From Tellurirhabdus rosea (GTDB taxonomy: Bacteria; Bacteroidota; Bacteroidia; Cytophagales; Spirosomataceae), in assembly GCF_026278345.1 (NCBI RefSeq), contig NZ_CP111085.1, positions 1,190,001 to 1,254,000 on the forward strand: DNA of 64,000 nucleotides, given 5' to 3'. Of this stretch, positions 16,703 through 25,528 are shown one piece after another. The position numbers and the translations under genes are program-made. Each line of letters begins with the position of its first letter. Within the stretch, counting starts at the first letter, position 1. The notes beneath the pieces are model-generated. The model did not search any database. It had not been told where the DNA came from and saw only the letters and a list, made by a program, of their open reading frames with translations.

Positions 16703-18088
16703 ATGAAGAAATGCATGCTTACGGGTGCAGCGCTGCTGTTTTTGACGGCTGCCTACGCCCAGACCAACAGTACCACCATTTCCCAGCCCGGCGTTGGCAA
16801 CGGGGCCAGTGTCTCCCAGTCCGGTCAGAACCAGGAAGTAACCATCAGCCAGCCCGGCGACGACAACTCCGTTATCACCTCCCAGACCAGCGTTTACCAG
16901 CAGCGTATCTTTGTCGATCAGAACGGCAACGGTAACGCCGCTGATCTGAAACAGGACGACAATGCCGGACCGGGCAACGTCATCCGTGTGGAGCAGAACG
17001 GCAACGGCGGATCGGCGAATGTTGACCAGTCCAGTTCTTATACGGAGTCTTCCCGCGCCGTCATCCGTCAGAACGGCGAGAACCACACGGGCAACATCAA
17101 CCAGCTTGGGGCGGTAGAAAGCGAAGCCCGCATCAAGCAGGGCGGCGCCGGAGCCGGAAGTACCGCAACCATCAACCAGAGCGGCTATTTTCTGGATGCA
17201 GAACTCCGCCAGCGGGGCGAGCTGAACGAGGCCACCGTCACTCAGGAAGGCGTCAGCCACAGTGCGGATGTAGAACAGATCGGCGACCGCAACACCGCCC
17301 AGATCACGCAGTACGGCGAAGTGCAGAACGAAGCCTACGTGCAGCAGCTCGGTAACCGCAACCGCGTGAACGCCCTGCAGGACGGCGGCAACCACGACAT
17401 CAACCTCCTCCAGGACGGCAACCGCAACGAAGCCCTCTTCCGCCAGCGCGGCGACAACATGAACGCCTATGTCGATCAGATCGGTAACCGCAATGACGTT
17501 GCGGTGTACCAGCGCGGCAACGACAACGATACGTACATCGCTCAGGACGGCAACAACCTTTCGGCCGAAGTCTTCCAGCAAAACCGGAACAACCTGGCCG
17601 ACATTAACCAGACGGGCCGCGACCACAATGCCGGTGTCGATCAGTCGGGCCGCAACCAGTACGTAAACATCGTGCAGGGTGGTTCTGTAGAAAACGAAGC
17701 CTACGTCATCCAGACCGGCCGCAACAACGACGCTTACGTTGACCAGCGGGGAGCGAACCATGACGTTAACCTGACTCAGAACGGTACGGGCAGCGGCAAC
17801 TACGCTTCGTTCCGCCAGCGCGGCGACAACATGAACGCCACGGCGACCCAGACCGGTGAAGAAAACTACTTCGAACTGCGCCAGAACGGCACCAACGGGT
17901 ATGTTACCATCGAGCAAAACGGTGAAGGGAACGTGATCGAAGGGCTGAACGGGCCGCTGTCACCGACTCGCCAGATTGGCGATGGGCACTCAATGAACCT
18001 CCTCCAGACCGGCGTGGAAGGCCTCATCCAGATCGAACAGACGGGCAGCGGCCATTCGGCAACCGTTATTCAGAACAACAACCCGTAA
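16703..18088 (+). CDS. Secreted curlin-repeat protein (CsgA/CsgB-like amyloid candidate)
   Basis: The 461-residue protein has a Sec signal peptide ending AAYAQ (about residue 20) and then almost only repeats of about 20-23 residues with the curlin pattern x-x-x-Q-x-G-x-x-N-x-A-x-x-x-Q (for example ISQPGVGNGASVSQSGQN, VDQIGNRNDVAVYQRGND). Curlin repeats stack as beta-strand-loop-strand units into extracellular amyloid. There are roughly twenty units, against five in enterobacterial CsgA. The block containing FRQRGDNMNA occurs twice (DNA near 17451 and 17811), suggesting internal duplication. No csgE, csgF or csgG homologue is nearby, so secretion genes must be elsewhere. It is flanked by terminators, so it is monocistronic. 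Confidence 0.85.
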   Translation: MKKCMLTGAALLFLTAAYAQTNSTTISQPGVGNGASVSQSGQNQEVTISQPGDDNSVITSQTSVYQQRIFVDQNGNGNAADLKQDDNAGPGNVIRVEQNGNGGSANVDQSSSYTESSRAVIRQNGENHTGNINQLGAVESEARIKQGGAGAGSTATINQSGYFLDAELRQRGELNEATVTQEGVSHSADVEQIGDRNTAQITQYGEVQNEAYVQQLGNRNRVNALQDGGNHDINLLQDGNRNEALFRQRGDNMNAYVDQIGNRNDVAVYQRGNDNDTYIAQDGNNLSAEVFQQNRNNLADINQTGRDHNAGVDQSGRNQYVNIVQGGSVENEAYVIQTGRNNDAYVDQRGANHDVNLTQNGTGSGNYASFRQRGDNMNATATQTGEENYFELRQNGTNGYVTIEQNGEGNVIEGLNGPLSPTRQIGDGHSMNLLQTGVEGLIQIEQTGSGHSATVIQNNNP

Positions 18089-18110
18089 GCGGGCGATTCC
18101 CACAGGTATA

Positions 18111-18142
18111 AAAAAAGGAACTCCGTCCGGGGTTCCTTTTTT
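18111..18142. terminator. Bidirectional terminator after the curlin-repeat gene
   Basis: AAAAAAGGAACTCC (left) pairs with GGGGTTCCTTTTTT (right) around a 4-base loop, with T runs for both strands. It lies between convergent genes ending at 18088 (plus) and 18152 (minus). Confidence 0.85.
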
Positions 18143-18151
18143 GGTTGGGCC

Positions 18152-18496
18152 TCAGCCCGCCTCACTGGCCCCGGTGCCGTCTCCGGTTCCGGCACCTTCG
18201 CCGTGGTTGGTATCGACACTGCCCGGCTGGCTGCTCTTCATCCGGACGTCGCGCAGCTGGTCGCTGGTGGTGTGGTCGCGGGGCAGATTCTGGTCGCGGT
18301 TCGACGCCGCATTCATCGGGTTATTGGGATCATCTTCGGGGCCGGGAGCCGTGTCGGGCGTCATCAGTTCGGCGGCCCCTGCCGGTTTCTCTACGTTCGG
18401 ATCGGCATCCATCGCCGTCGAGGAATCCATATCGGCCGCCGCATCGTCCATGCTCGGATACTGCTCCGCGCCTTTGTTCAGTTTCTGATTTTCCAT
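18152..18496 (-). CDS. Acidic, probably disordered small protein
   Basis: I chose the ATG at 18496 (MENQKLNKGAEQY, 114 residues); an upstream ATG at 18571 would add a stretch encoded by the flanking hairpin. The protein is rich in Asp, Ala, Pro, Asn and Gly, has no hydrophobic segment, and is predicted disordered (for example DDAAADMDSSTAMDADP). I do not recognise a domain. The similarly acidic 70-residue protein upstream suggests a pair, possibly stress-related hydrophilic proteins, but that is a guess. Confidence 0.55.
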   Translation of the reverse strand: MENQKLNKGAEQYPSMDDAAADMDSSTAMDADPNVEKPAGAAELMTPDTAPGPEDDPNNPMNAASNRDQNLPRDHTTSDQLRDVRMKSSQPGSVDTNHGEGAGTGDGTGASEAG

Positions 18497-18521
18497 ACGT
18501 TGCTGAAATTGGTTGAAATAC

Positions 18522-18597
18522 GTGTAAAGTTGAAAGTTTAACGTGGCGAAGCGGTAGCCTTGCAGCGCCACGTTACAACTTAAACCTTCAACCTTTA
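18522..18597. repeat. Heptamer-arm hairpin between two acidic small genes
   Basis: An inner perfect stem AACGTGGCG (18540-18548) / CGCCACGTT (18566-18574) is extended by heptamer-phased arms: GTGTAAA, GTTGAAA, GTTTAAC on the left, and complements of GGTTGAA, GGTTTAA, GTTGTAA on the right. The right arm ends at the stop codon of the upstream gene (18595). It is a member of the same hairpin family as at 15034 and 34525. Confidence 0.65.
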
Positions 18598-18807
18598 TTG
18601 ATTATCCACGCGCCTCGGATGTGCCGAAGAGGTGCCGCCGGCGGTGTGGGGCTGGGCGGGGTCGTCCATGTCCTCGCTGCCGACGGACGTGCCGGTGGTC
18701 CGGTAGCGAACGGGGTTTCCTTCCGGATGGTCTTCTTCAAAACCGGGGTGGTTGAGTGTACTGGCCTGACTGGCCCCCGACCGGGTCGTTTTCTGATTGT
18801 TTTTCAT
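18595..18807 (-). CDS. Small hydrophilic protein of unknown function
   Basis: A 70-residue frame beginning MKNNQKTTRSGASQAS, rich in Gly, Thr, Asp, His and Pro, with no hydrophobic segment and probably disordered. It has no motif I recognise. Its composition and codon use resemble the acidic gene just downstream, from which it is separated by a heptamer hairpin. The short length leaves some doubt that it is translated. Confidence 0.4.
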   Translation of the reverse strand: MKNNQKTTRSGASQASTLNHPGFEEDHPEGNPVRYRTTGTSVGSEDMDDPAQPHTAGGTSSAHPRRVDNQ

Positions 18808-18924
18808 AAGGTCTGAAGGTTGATGAATACCTTCTTAACCCGCCCGAAGCGGGGAATGTTTACCGCGCCGTTTCGGGTGACGCGACCGCAAGAACCCGCC
18901 CCGCGGTCGTGCACCCGTCCCTTC

Positions 18925-19749
18925 CTACAGCACCCGCACGTTCACCACCGGGTTCAGTTCCAGATTGACCTGATAGGTCGAAATGCGGCCGTCCTCAAAC
19001 ACTTCCACGATCCGGTAACCGCGGTAGTTGGCTCCCCAGTTGCCGCCGAAATGACCGTCGTAGAGATAAGGCTTGCCGCCGGACATCTTGACGTTGTCTT
19101 CGTCGTGATCGTGTCCGTGAAAAATAGCCCGGACGTTGGCGTAGCTTTCGATGGTGGACATGACCTCCGGGCAATCGATGCCGTGGGTCGTCCATTTGCG
19201 CTGGGAGATGTGCAGGAGGACAAACACGTGCTTCTTCCGCTTCTGGCTGTCGAGCGATTTTTTGAGCCAGCGCAGGTCGGCGCAGACGTATTTGCCCTCG
19301 GGCGTTGCCGTGCTGCCGAGCAGAAAGGCCGTATCGCCCAGTTCGACCACGTGGTTTTCGGAATAGCCCCAGATGCGTTCCCACTCCTGCGGGCTGACCA
19401 TGTCGTGGTTGCCGCGGGTCACGTAGTAGGGCATCGTCAGCTTGTCAAAAGCGGCTTTTGCCTGGGGCATAAACTCGCCCCGGTCGTGAATCAGGTCGCC
19501 GTTGAAGAAAGCCGCATCCAGCCCGCTGCGGTCGCGTTCGGCATTCAGGCTGTCGGTCACCGCGGCAAAAAAGCGGGCATATTCCGTATCTGGCTGGCCG
19601 AAGTGGCCGTCGGAGGCCACCGCAAACCGGAGGACGCGGCGGGAGGCTTTGGCGGGTGCGGGCGGATGGGCCAGCAGGATGGCGGGCGAGGCGACCAGAG
19701 CCGCGGCTCCGCCGGATTTTTTCAGAAAAGTACGCCGGGTAGTATTCAT
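18925..19749 (-). CDS. Tat-exported calcineurin-like metallophosphoesterase
   Basis: The 274-residue protein opens with a twin-arginine signal (TRRTFLKKSGGAAALVASPA), so it is exported folded with its metals. The metallophosphoesterase motifs appear in order: ASDGHF (D-x-H), NGDLIHD (GD), RGNHD (GNHD), LLHISQ (H) and FHGHDHDE (GHxH). These coordinate a dinuclear metal centre that hydrolyses phosphomonoesters or diesters. Length is typical. It is divergent from the alpha/beta hydrolase at 19886 with about 135 bases between. The natural substrate cannot be read from the sequence. Confidence 0.9.
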   Translation of the reverse strand: MNTTRRTFLKKSGGAAALVASPAILLAHPPAPAKASRRVLRFAVASDGHFGQPDTEYARFFAAVTDSLNAERDRSGLDAAFFNGDLIHDRGEFMPQAKAAFDKLTMPYYVTRGNHDMVSPQEWERIWGYSENHVVELGDTAFLLGSTATPEGKYVCADLRWLKKSLDSQKRKKHVFVLLHISQRKWTTHGIDCPEVMSTIESYANVRAIFHGHDHDEDNVKMSGGKPYLYDGHFGGNWGANYRGYRIVEVFEDGRISTYQVNLELNPVVNVRVL

Positions 19750-19885
19750 GCCATTGGTTCGGTAGTTTTGGCGTAAAACTAAGTATCTGGGGCGTTTTTC
19801 GGATACTAAGCCTCATTGTCTTTTTGTTACGCCCGACCGGGCGGGGGCTCATTTTCCCAAACCACACAATCGCTGAGTCCGTTAT

Positions 19886-20935
19886 ATGGACATGAGAGCG
19901 CTTGGGAGAGTATTGCAGTGGGCTTTTTTTAGTTTGTTGACTTTAATCGTTGGATTGCTGATCGCCGCCCAGTTTGTCGAACTGCGCAAAAGCGATCAGG
20001 AGATTGCCGAAGCGTTCCGCGGTGAGCCGGTCAGGCCCGTTGTTTTTCGGTACCAACAGGATGGGCGTACAATCCGCTACATCGAATCGGCGCGCCCGGA
20101 TTCCGACTCGCTGCCGGTCATTGTGTTCTTCCACGGTGCGCCCAGTTCGCTTTCCTTTTTCGAGAAATTCTTCAAAGATCCTATTCTGCTGAAACACGCC
20201 CGGCTGGTCGCCGTTGACCGGCCCGGATACGGCTTTTCGGATTTTGGGAAAATAGAACCGTCCATTGCCCGGCAGGCCGAATTGCTTCAGCCGGTCATCA
20301 ATCGCTACCGCGACGCCCCGTTTCTGGTGCTGGTCGGGTCGTCGTACGGCGGACCGCTGGCGGCGCGGCTGGCCATGAACAACCCCGGCGTGGTCGACCA
20401 TGTGGTTTTTGTTTCGTCCGCCCTGGGGCCGGGTCTGGAACGGGTCTACGACATCAGCTATCTGGTCGATAAACCGCTGTTCCGCTGGATGGTGCCGCAG
20501 ATTCTGCTCAACGCCAACGACGAGAAGCTTTCCCACAAAAAAGCCCTGGAGGAAATCGCCCCCGACTGGGACAGGATTACGGCGGGGGTCACGTTTCTGC
20601 ACGGACAGAAAGACGATCTGGTGTATCCTTCGAATGTCGAATTTGCCCGCAAACGCCTCGTCAACGCCCGGGTGAAAGAATACCTGCTGCCCGAAAACCG
20701 GCACGACATTGTTTTCAACAAACGGGAGTATATGACAAAGGTTATTCTGGACGTGCTGGTTTCGTACGCCAGCCCGATTGCCAATTCGCACAAAAAAGCG
20801 GTTCGGCTGTCGCTGTTGCAGGAAGCCCTCAGTTCGGCAGAAAGCCGCAATCTACACAGTTTTGGAGGGTTGCTCCACCTCCTTTACCACGAGCCGCAGC
20901 AGCTCCTCCCGCATGATTTGCAGCCCCTTTTCTAG
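19886..20935 (+). CDS. Alpha/beta-hydrolase with N-terminal membrane anchor
   Basis: The 349-residue protein has one hydrophobic anchor (about 11-30), then an alpha/beta-hydrolase domain: oxyanion region FFHGAPSS (81-88), nucleophile elbow VGSSYGG (Ser153), acid in HGQKDDLVYP (Asp243 or 244) and catalytic His273 in ENRHDIVF. The fold should be complete by about residue 300. The last 28 residues (LHSFGGLLHLLYHEP...) are encoded by DNA that is antisense to the end of the aminotransferase gene, an 84-base convergent overlap, and look like an unrelated extension. ATG at 19886 or 19892 could be used. The substrate is unknown. Confidence 0.8.
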   Translation: MDMRALGRVLQWAFFSLLTLIVGLLIAAQFVELRKSDQEIAEAFRGEPVRPVVFRYQQDGRTIRYIESARPDSDSLPVIVFFHGAPSSLSFFEKFFKDPILLKHARLVAVDRPGYGFSDFGKIEPSIARQAELLQPVINRYRDAPFLVLVGSSYGGPLAARLAMNNPGVVDHVVFVSSALGPGLERVYDISYLVDKPLFRWMVPQILLNANDEKLSHKKALEEIAPDWDRITAGVTFLHGQKDDLVYPSNVEFARKRLVNARVKEYLLPENRHDIVFNKREYMTKVILDVLVSYASPIANSHKKAVRLSLLQEALSSAESRNLHSFGGLLHLLYHEPQQLLPHDLQPLF

Positions 20936-22177
20936 CAGCGCGTCGTCGATAACCAGCGGACACAGCACCCGAATGACGTTGCCGTAGATTCCGGCGCTGA
21001 TCAGAAACAGCCCCCGCGCGGCGCAGGCGGCCACCAGCTGCTGGGTCAGGGCGGCGTCGGGCTGGTCGGGGTCCCCGTTCCGGACCAGTTCAATCCCGAT
21101 CATGGCGCCCAGTCCGCGCACGTCGCCGATGGCCGCGCACTCGTTCTGTAGCGTTTTAAAGAATGAAAACACCGTTTTGCCGACCCGTTCGCCCAGGCGG
21201 TTGATGTCGATCGCCTGCATGTACTCAAGGGTAGCCAGCGCACCGGCGCAGGCGACAGGGTTTCCGGCGTAGGTACCGCCGATGGTCCCCGGGCGGGCTC
21301 TGTCCATCACGTCCGCTTTGCCCATGACGCAGGCGATGGGAATGCCCGAGCCCATCGATTTGGCCCAGGTCGAGAGGTCGGGCACCACCCCGTAGTGTTC
21401 GTAGGCCGCCCACCGCCCGGTTCGGCCGAAGCCCGACTGTACCTCGTCCAGGATGAGCAGAATGCCGTACTCGTCGCACAACTGCCGCAGTCCCTGTAGG
21501 TAGCGTTTGGGGGTGACGTAAAAGCCGCCTTCGCCCTGAACGGGTTCCAGAATCACGGCCGCCACATTTTCGGGAGCCACCACGCTACTGAGGTATTTCC
21601 GGAAGTTTTTCAGCTCCTGCTCCACAAATTCGTCGAAATCGAGCCCGCCGCCGTTGTGAAAATAATCGGGGAACGGAATGCGGTACACCTCCGGCGCAAA
21701 GGGGCCGCAGCCAATTTTATAGCTCACTTTGGACGTCAGCGTCATGCCCATCAGCGTCCGGCCGTGGAAGCCGCCCGTGTAGCAGATAATGCCCTGCCTG
21801 CCGGTGGCCTGCCGGGCGATCTTAACGGCGTTTTCCACCGCTTCGGCCCCGCTGCTGACCAGCATCACCTTTGTCTGCGGCCCGTGCGGCAGGAGTTCGA
21901 CCAGTTTCTCGGCCAGCCGCACGTACGGCTCGTGCGTCAGCAGGTTGAAAAACGTATGCATCAGTTTTCCGGCCTGCTCGGCAATGGCCTGCACGACGGG
22001 TTCGGGACAGTGGCCCGCGTTCAGCACGCCGATGCCGCCCGAAAAGTCGATAAACTCGCGGCCGTCGTGGCTGACAAACACGGCTCCTTTGGCATAGGCC
22101 GCGTCGAGCGGCTGGCTCATAGCCATCGCCCTGGGAACGACGGCGTTGCGGCGGTGTAACAATTCCTGGGAAGTCAT
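20852..22177 (-). CDS. gabT: Class III aminotransferase, probable 4-aminobutyrate (or putrescine) aminotransferase
   Basis: The 441-residue PLP enzyme shows GABA-transaminase features: VSSGAEAVENAVKIAR (phosphate-binding SGAEA), GGFHGRT, LDEVQSGFGRTG (Asp244 at the PLP ring) and TWAKSMGSGIP with Schiff-base Lys273. I chose ATG at 22177; the in-frame ATG at 22234 adds 19 residues encoded by a palindromic repeat. It would convert GABA plus 2-oxoglutarate to succinate semialdehyde, feeding the dehydrogenase gene just upstream on the same strand. Polyamine uptake genes follow farther upstream, so putrescine could also be a substrate. Its 3' end overlaps the convergent hydrolase gene by 84 bases. 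Confidence 0.85.
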   Translation of the reverse strand: MTSQELLHRRNAVVPRAMAMSQPLDAAYAKGAVFVSHDGREFIDFSGGIGVLNAGHCPEPVVQAIAEQAGKLMHTFFNLLTHEPYVRLAEKLVELLPHGPQTKVMLVSSGAEAVENAVKIARQATGRQGIICYTGGFHGRTLMGMTLTSKVSYKIGCGPFAPEVYRIPFPDYFHNGGGLDFDEFVEQELKNFRKYLSSVVAPENVAAVILEPVQGEGGFYVTPKRYLQGLRQLCDEYGILLILDEVQSGFGRTGRWAAYEHYGVVPDLSTWAKSMGSGIPIACVMGKADVMDRARPGTIGGTYAGNPVACAGALATLEYMQAIDINRLGERVGKTVFSFFKTLQNECAAIGDVRGLGAMIGIELVRNGDPDQPDAALTQQLVAACAARGLFLISAGIYGNVIRVLCPLVIDDALLEKGLQIMREELLRLVVKEVEQPSKTV

Positions 22178-22515
22178 GACCTGCGAAACCGTTAAAACGG
22201 TTTTGGTTGATGGTTGGGAATTCAATGAACCCACGGTTTAAACCGTGGGCAAGGGGTTAAAACGACCCTATCCGGCGTTTCAGCAATTCCGGTTGAGGGT
22301 TCGGTATCCAATCAGCCCACGGTTTCCACCGCGGGCAAAAAGGCCATGTAGCCCGTCAGGGTGCCGAACCGTCGGAACGCCGAACCGGTTCAATGGTTTT
22401 GTCAATGGGTTGTTTCGAATCAGCCCGCGGTTTCAACCGCGGGACCATTGAAGCGACCGAGCCGTCGGAACGCCGAACCGTCGGAACGCCGAACCGGTTC
22501 AATGGTTTTGGGACC
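22178..22515. repeat. Intergenic block of TTTAAA-centred palindromes and 32-bp direct repeats
   Basis: The gap between gabT and the semialdehyde dehydrogenase gene holds no gene. It contains CCCACGGTTTAAACCGTGGG (22230-22249), two relatives at 22315-22336 and 22424-22443, and an exact 32-base direct repeat at 22370-22401 and 22479-22510 beginning CGTCGGAACGCCGAACC and ending TTCAATGGTTTTG. The second copy is preceded by an extra partial unit. Copies differ by compensatory changes that keep the palindromes. Spacing is irregular and no cas genes exist nearby. Confidence 0.8.
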
Positions 22516-23874
22516 TTAGCCTACGAACACGGTTTTGGTGGTGCAGAAATCCTTGATTCCGGCCTCCGACAATTCCCGCCCATAGCCCGATTTTTTCACC
22601 CCGCCAATTGGCAGACGGGAATCCGAACGAACGACAGCGTTGATGAACACACTGCCTGCTTCGAGCCGGCGGCTCAGGCGTTCGGCGCGGGCAATGTCGC
22701 CAGTCCAGATGGCGGCGCTGAGGCCGTAGCGCGACTGGTTGGCAAGCCGGATAGCCTCCTCTTCGTCCGCGACCTCGGTGATGGCGGCAATCGGCCCGAA
22801 GGTTTCTTCCCGAAACACCACCGAATCCGGCCCCACATTGTCCAGCAGCGTTGGCTCGAAATTGCAATCCCGCCGTTTGCCCCCCACCAGCAGCGTGGCG
22901 CCTTCCGACAGGGCCGTTTGCAACTGTTTTTCCAGATTTTCGGCCAGATCCAACCGGGCCAGCGGCCCCATTTTGACCTCCGCCGCCGTCGGGTCGCCCT
23001 GTTGCAGCCCGGCGATCAGGGCTTTCACTTTTTCGGTGAAGGCCGGTTTGACCGCTTTTTCCACCAGAAACCGCTTGGCGGCAATGCAGACCTGGCCCGC
23101 ATTCATCATCCGGGACTGTACGGCGGCCTCCGCGGCCTTGTCCAGATCAGCGTCGGCCAGCACAATCAGCGGGTCGCTGCCGCCCAGTTCCAGCACCGAT
23201 TTTTTGATATTTTTTCCGGCCAATGCCGCCACCGACGAACCGGCCCGTTCGCTGCCGGTGAGCGTCACCATGCCTACCCGGTCGTCAGCGAGCAGCCGTT
23301 CGACGGCGTCGGTGTCCGCGATGAGCGCCTGAAAAATGCCTTCGGGGAAGCCCGCCGCCCGGTAGGCTTTTTCGATCGCCAGCGCGCAGCCAAACACGTT
23401 CGGCGCGTGTTTCAGCAGGGTGACATTTCCGGCCATCAGCGCCGGCACCGAGTATCGGAACACCTGCCAGAACGGAAAATTCCAGGGCATGACGGCCAGC
23501 ACCACCCCGACCGGTTCGTACACGACCCGGCTCCGCTGGGCATCGGTCGGAATATCCTCGGGCTGTAGCAATCGCTCGGCCTGCTCGGCGTAGTAATCGC
23601 ACTGACCGGCGCATTTGTCGATTTCTCCCAGCGATTCTGCCCGGATTTTGCCCATTTCGGCGGTAATGAGGTCGGCGAGTTCGTCCTTGTGCGTGCGCAG
23701 ATACGCGCCCAGATTTTTGAAGAACTGGCCCCGGTCGGCAAACGACAGCTCCCGCCAGTGGCTCTGGGCCGTAACCGCCTGCGCCAGTTTGGTTTCGATC
23801 TGCGGCGGCGTCTCCTCGGTAAATTCCTGAATAACGTCGAGCGTAAAAGGATTGATGCTTTTAAATTGCTTCAT
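22516..23874 (-). CDS. Aldehyde dehydrogenase, probable succinate-semialdehyde dehydrogenase
   Basis: This 452-residue member of the NAD(P)-aldehyde dehydrogenase family has MPWNFPFWQV (cofactor/substrate region, about 129-138), TLTGSERAG, general base Glu229 in VLELGGSDP and catalytic Cys263 in NAGQVCIAAKR. The NAGQVC and short length fit the GabD-like, succinate-semialdehyde group found in Bacteroidota. It would oxidise succinate semialdehyde from the gabT product to succinate. It sits between gabT and a second aldehyde dehydrogenase on the same strand; palindromic repeats separate it from gabT. Confidence 0.85.
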   Translation of the reverse strand: MKQFKSINPFTLDVIQEFTEETPPQIETKLAQAVTAQSHWRELSFADRGQFFKNLGAYLRTHKDELADLITAEMGKIRAESLGEIDKCAGQCDYYAEQAERLLQPEDIPTDAQRSRVVYEPVGVVLAVMPWNFPFWQVFRYSVPALMAGNVTLLKHAPNVFGCALAIEKAYRAAGFPEGIFQALIADTDAVERLLADDRVGMVTLTGSERAGSSVAALAGKNIKKSVLELGGSDPLIVLADADLDKAAEAAVQSRMMNAGQVCIAAKRFLVEKAVKPAFTEKVKALIAGLQQGDPTAAEVKMGPLARLDLAENLEKQLQTALSEGATLLVGGKRRDCNFEPTLLDNVGPDSVVFREETFGPIAAITEVADEEEAIRLANQSRYGLSAAIWTGDIARAERLSRRLEAGSVFINAVVRSDSRLPIGGVKKSGYGRELSEAGIKDFCTTKTVFVG

Positions 23875-23919
23875 AAGAAAAGGGGTTGGATCGCGACCCG
23901 GGTCGCGATCCCCATTAAA

Positions 23920-25455
23920 TCAGCTGACGTACCACCCCAGCGGGGCTTCGTCGAGATACACATTGATTTGTTTCGTTTCCAGATAGGCGTCGATGCCGTA
24001 CTTGCCTAGCTCCCGACCGATGCCGCTTTTCTTGTAACCGCCCCAGGGCAGTTCGTTGAACGTCGGATGGTAGTTATTGATCCAGGTAATGCCCGCCCGG
24101 ATTTGCCGGATGACGCGGTGCCCCCGGCTGATGTCTCTGGTAAAGACGCCCGCGGCCAGCCCATACTCTGTATCATTCGCCAGTCTGACGGCTTCTTCTT
24201 CCGTATCAAACGGAATAACTGCCAGCACGGGTCCGAAGATTTCTTCCCGGGCAATTTTCATGTCTGGGGTAACATCGGTAAAAATGGTCGGCTCCACGAA
24301 ATTTCCCTGCGCAAAGGTTTCTCCTTCCGGACGTTTGCCACCGGTCAGCAGCGTAGCGCCCTCCGCTTTGCCGATTTCGATATAGCTTTCCACTTTTTCG
24401 CGGTGCTCGGCTGATACCAGCGGCCCCATCCGAACGTCGGCCGCAAGACCGTGCCCCAGTTTGATGCTCCGGGCAATGTCGGCCACGCGGCCCACAAATT
24501 CGTCGTGCACCGACCGTTCGACCAGCAGCCGCGAGCCCGCCGAGCAGACTTCGCCCTGGTTGGCAAAAGCCGCGAAGGCGACCCATTCGGCGGCGTTAGT
24601 CAGGTCGGCGTCGGCAAAAACGACAACCGGATTTTTGCCGCCAAGTTCAAGCGTGACCCGCTTGATGTTCCGGGCCGCCGCCTGCATAATCAGGCTGCCC
24701 GTATCGGTGCCGCCGGTAAAGGCAATCTTGTCCACATCCGGATGGGCCGACAGCGCCGCCCCGGCCACCTCGCCAGCGCCGGTGACGATGTTGACGACCC
24801 CCGGCGGAAAATCCAGGCTGGTGATGAGTCGGCCCAGTTCGAGGGCGCTCAGGGGCGTCAGTTCCGACGGTTTGAGCACGACCGTACAGCCCGCCGCCAG
24901 GGCCGGAGCCAGTTTCCAGGCGGCCATCATGAGCGGGTAGTTCCAGGGAATGATCTGGGCGGCGACGCCTACGGGTTCGCGCACCACCATACTCAGCATG
25001 TTCATCGGCACGGGCACGGTTTCGCCCATGACTTTGGTAGCCAGTCCGGCGTAGTATTCAAAGCAGGCCGCCGAATCGCTGACGTCGGCTTCGGCTTCGG
25101 CCAGCGGTTTGCCGTTGTTGCGGGTATCGAGTTCGGCCAGGCGGGCGGCGTTTTCCCGAATGGAGGCGGCCAGCGCCAGCAGGAGTTTTGCCCGGTTCTG
25201 GGCGTTGTCGTCGGCCTTCCAGGTGCCTTCGTCGAACGCTTTCCGGGCGGCGGCCACGGCCCGGTCCACGTCTTCGGCGGTGGCTTCGGGGACCGTGGCG
25301 AGTACGTCGCCGTTCCCGGGGTCGGTGATGGTGCGGGTGCCGCCGTCTGAGGCCCCGACCCACTCGCCGTTGATGAGCATCGCATACGAGGCCGGGCCGG
25401 ATTGCGGGCGGGGAGTGCTATCCGCCGCCGCGGTGCCAATTTCTAAGGTATCCAT
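23920..25455 (-). CDS. Aldehyde dehydrogenase, probable 4-aminobutyraldehyde (or betaine-aldehyde type) dehydrogenase
   Basis: The 511-residue enzyme has the complete aldehyde dehydrogenase set: IIPWNYPLMMAAWKLAPAL, FTGGTDTG, VTLELGGKNP with the general base Glu, and NQGEVCSAGSRLLVE with the catalytic Cys. The GEVCSAGSR context is characteristic of aminoaldehyde/betaine-aldehyde dehydrogenases. In a locus with polyamine import, GABA aminotransferase and succinate-semialdehyde dehydrogenase, oxidation of 4-aminobutyraldehyde to GABA is the best assignment. It is 45 bases upstream of the next dehydrogenase and 73 bases downstream of potA, so an operon is likely. Substrate is inferred from context. 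Confidence 0.85.
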   Translation of the reverse strand: MDTLEIGTAAADSTPRPQSGPASYAMLINGEWVGASDGGTRTITDPGNGDVLATVPEATAEDVDRAVAAARKAFDEGTWKADDNAQNRAKLLLALAASIRENAARLAELDTRNNGKPLAEAEADVSDSAACFEYYAGLATKVMGETVPVPMNMLSMVVREPVGVAAQIIPWNYPLMMAAWKLAPALAAGCTVVLKPSELTPLSALELGRLITSLDFPPGVVNIVTGAGEVAGAALSAHPDVDKIAFTGGTDTGSLIMQAAARNIKRVTLELGGKNPVVVFADADLTNAAEWVAFAAFANQGEVCSAGSRLLVERSVHDEFVGRVADIARSIKLGHGLAADVRMGPLVSAEHREKVESYIEIGKAEGATLLTGGKRPEGETFAQGNFVEPTIFTDVTPDMKIAREEIFGPVLAVIPFDTEEEAVRLANDTEYGLAAGVFTRDISRGHRVIRQIRAGITWINNYHPTFNELPWGGYKKSGIGRELGKYGIDAYLETKQINVYLDEAPLGWYVS

Positions 25456-25528
25456 GACTTTGTTGTTGGGATTGTCAACGTGGTTAAGCCAGATTGATTT
25501 TGGGTTGAAAGCCTGATCCTGTCGGGCG

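Noticed and set aside
16703-18088. Complete curli operon
   Set aside because: Only one curlin-repeat gene is present; no CsgB, CsgE, CsgF or CsgG features were seen on either side.
22178-22515. CRISPR-like array
   Set aside because: Repeats are short palindromes with irregular spacing, the 32-base repeats occur only twice, and no cas genes are nearby.
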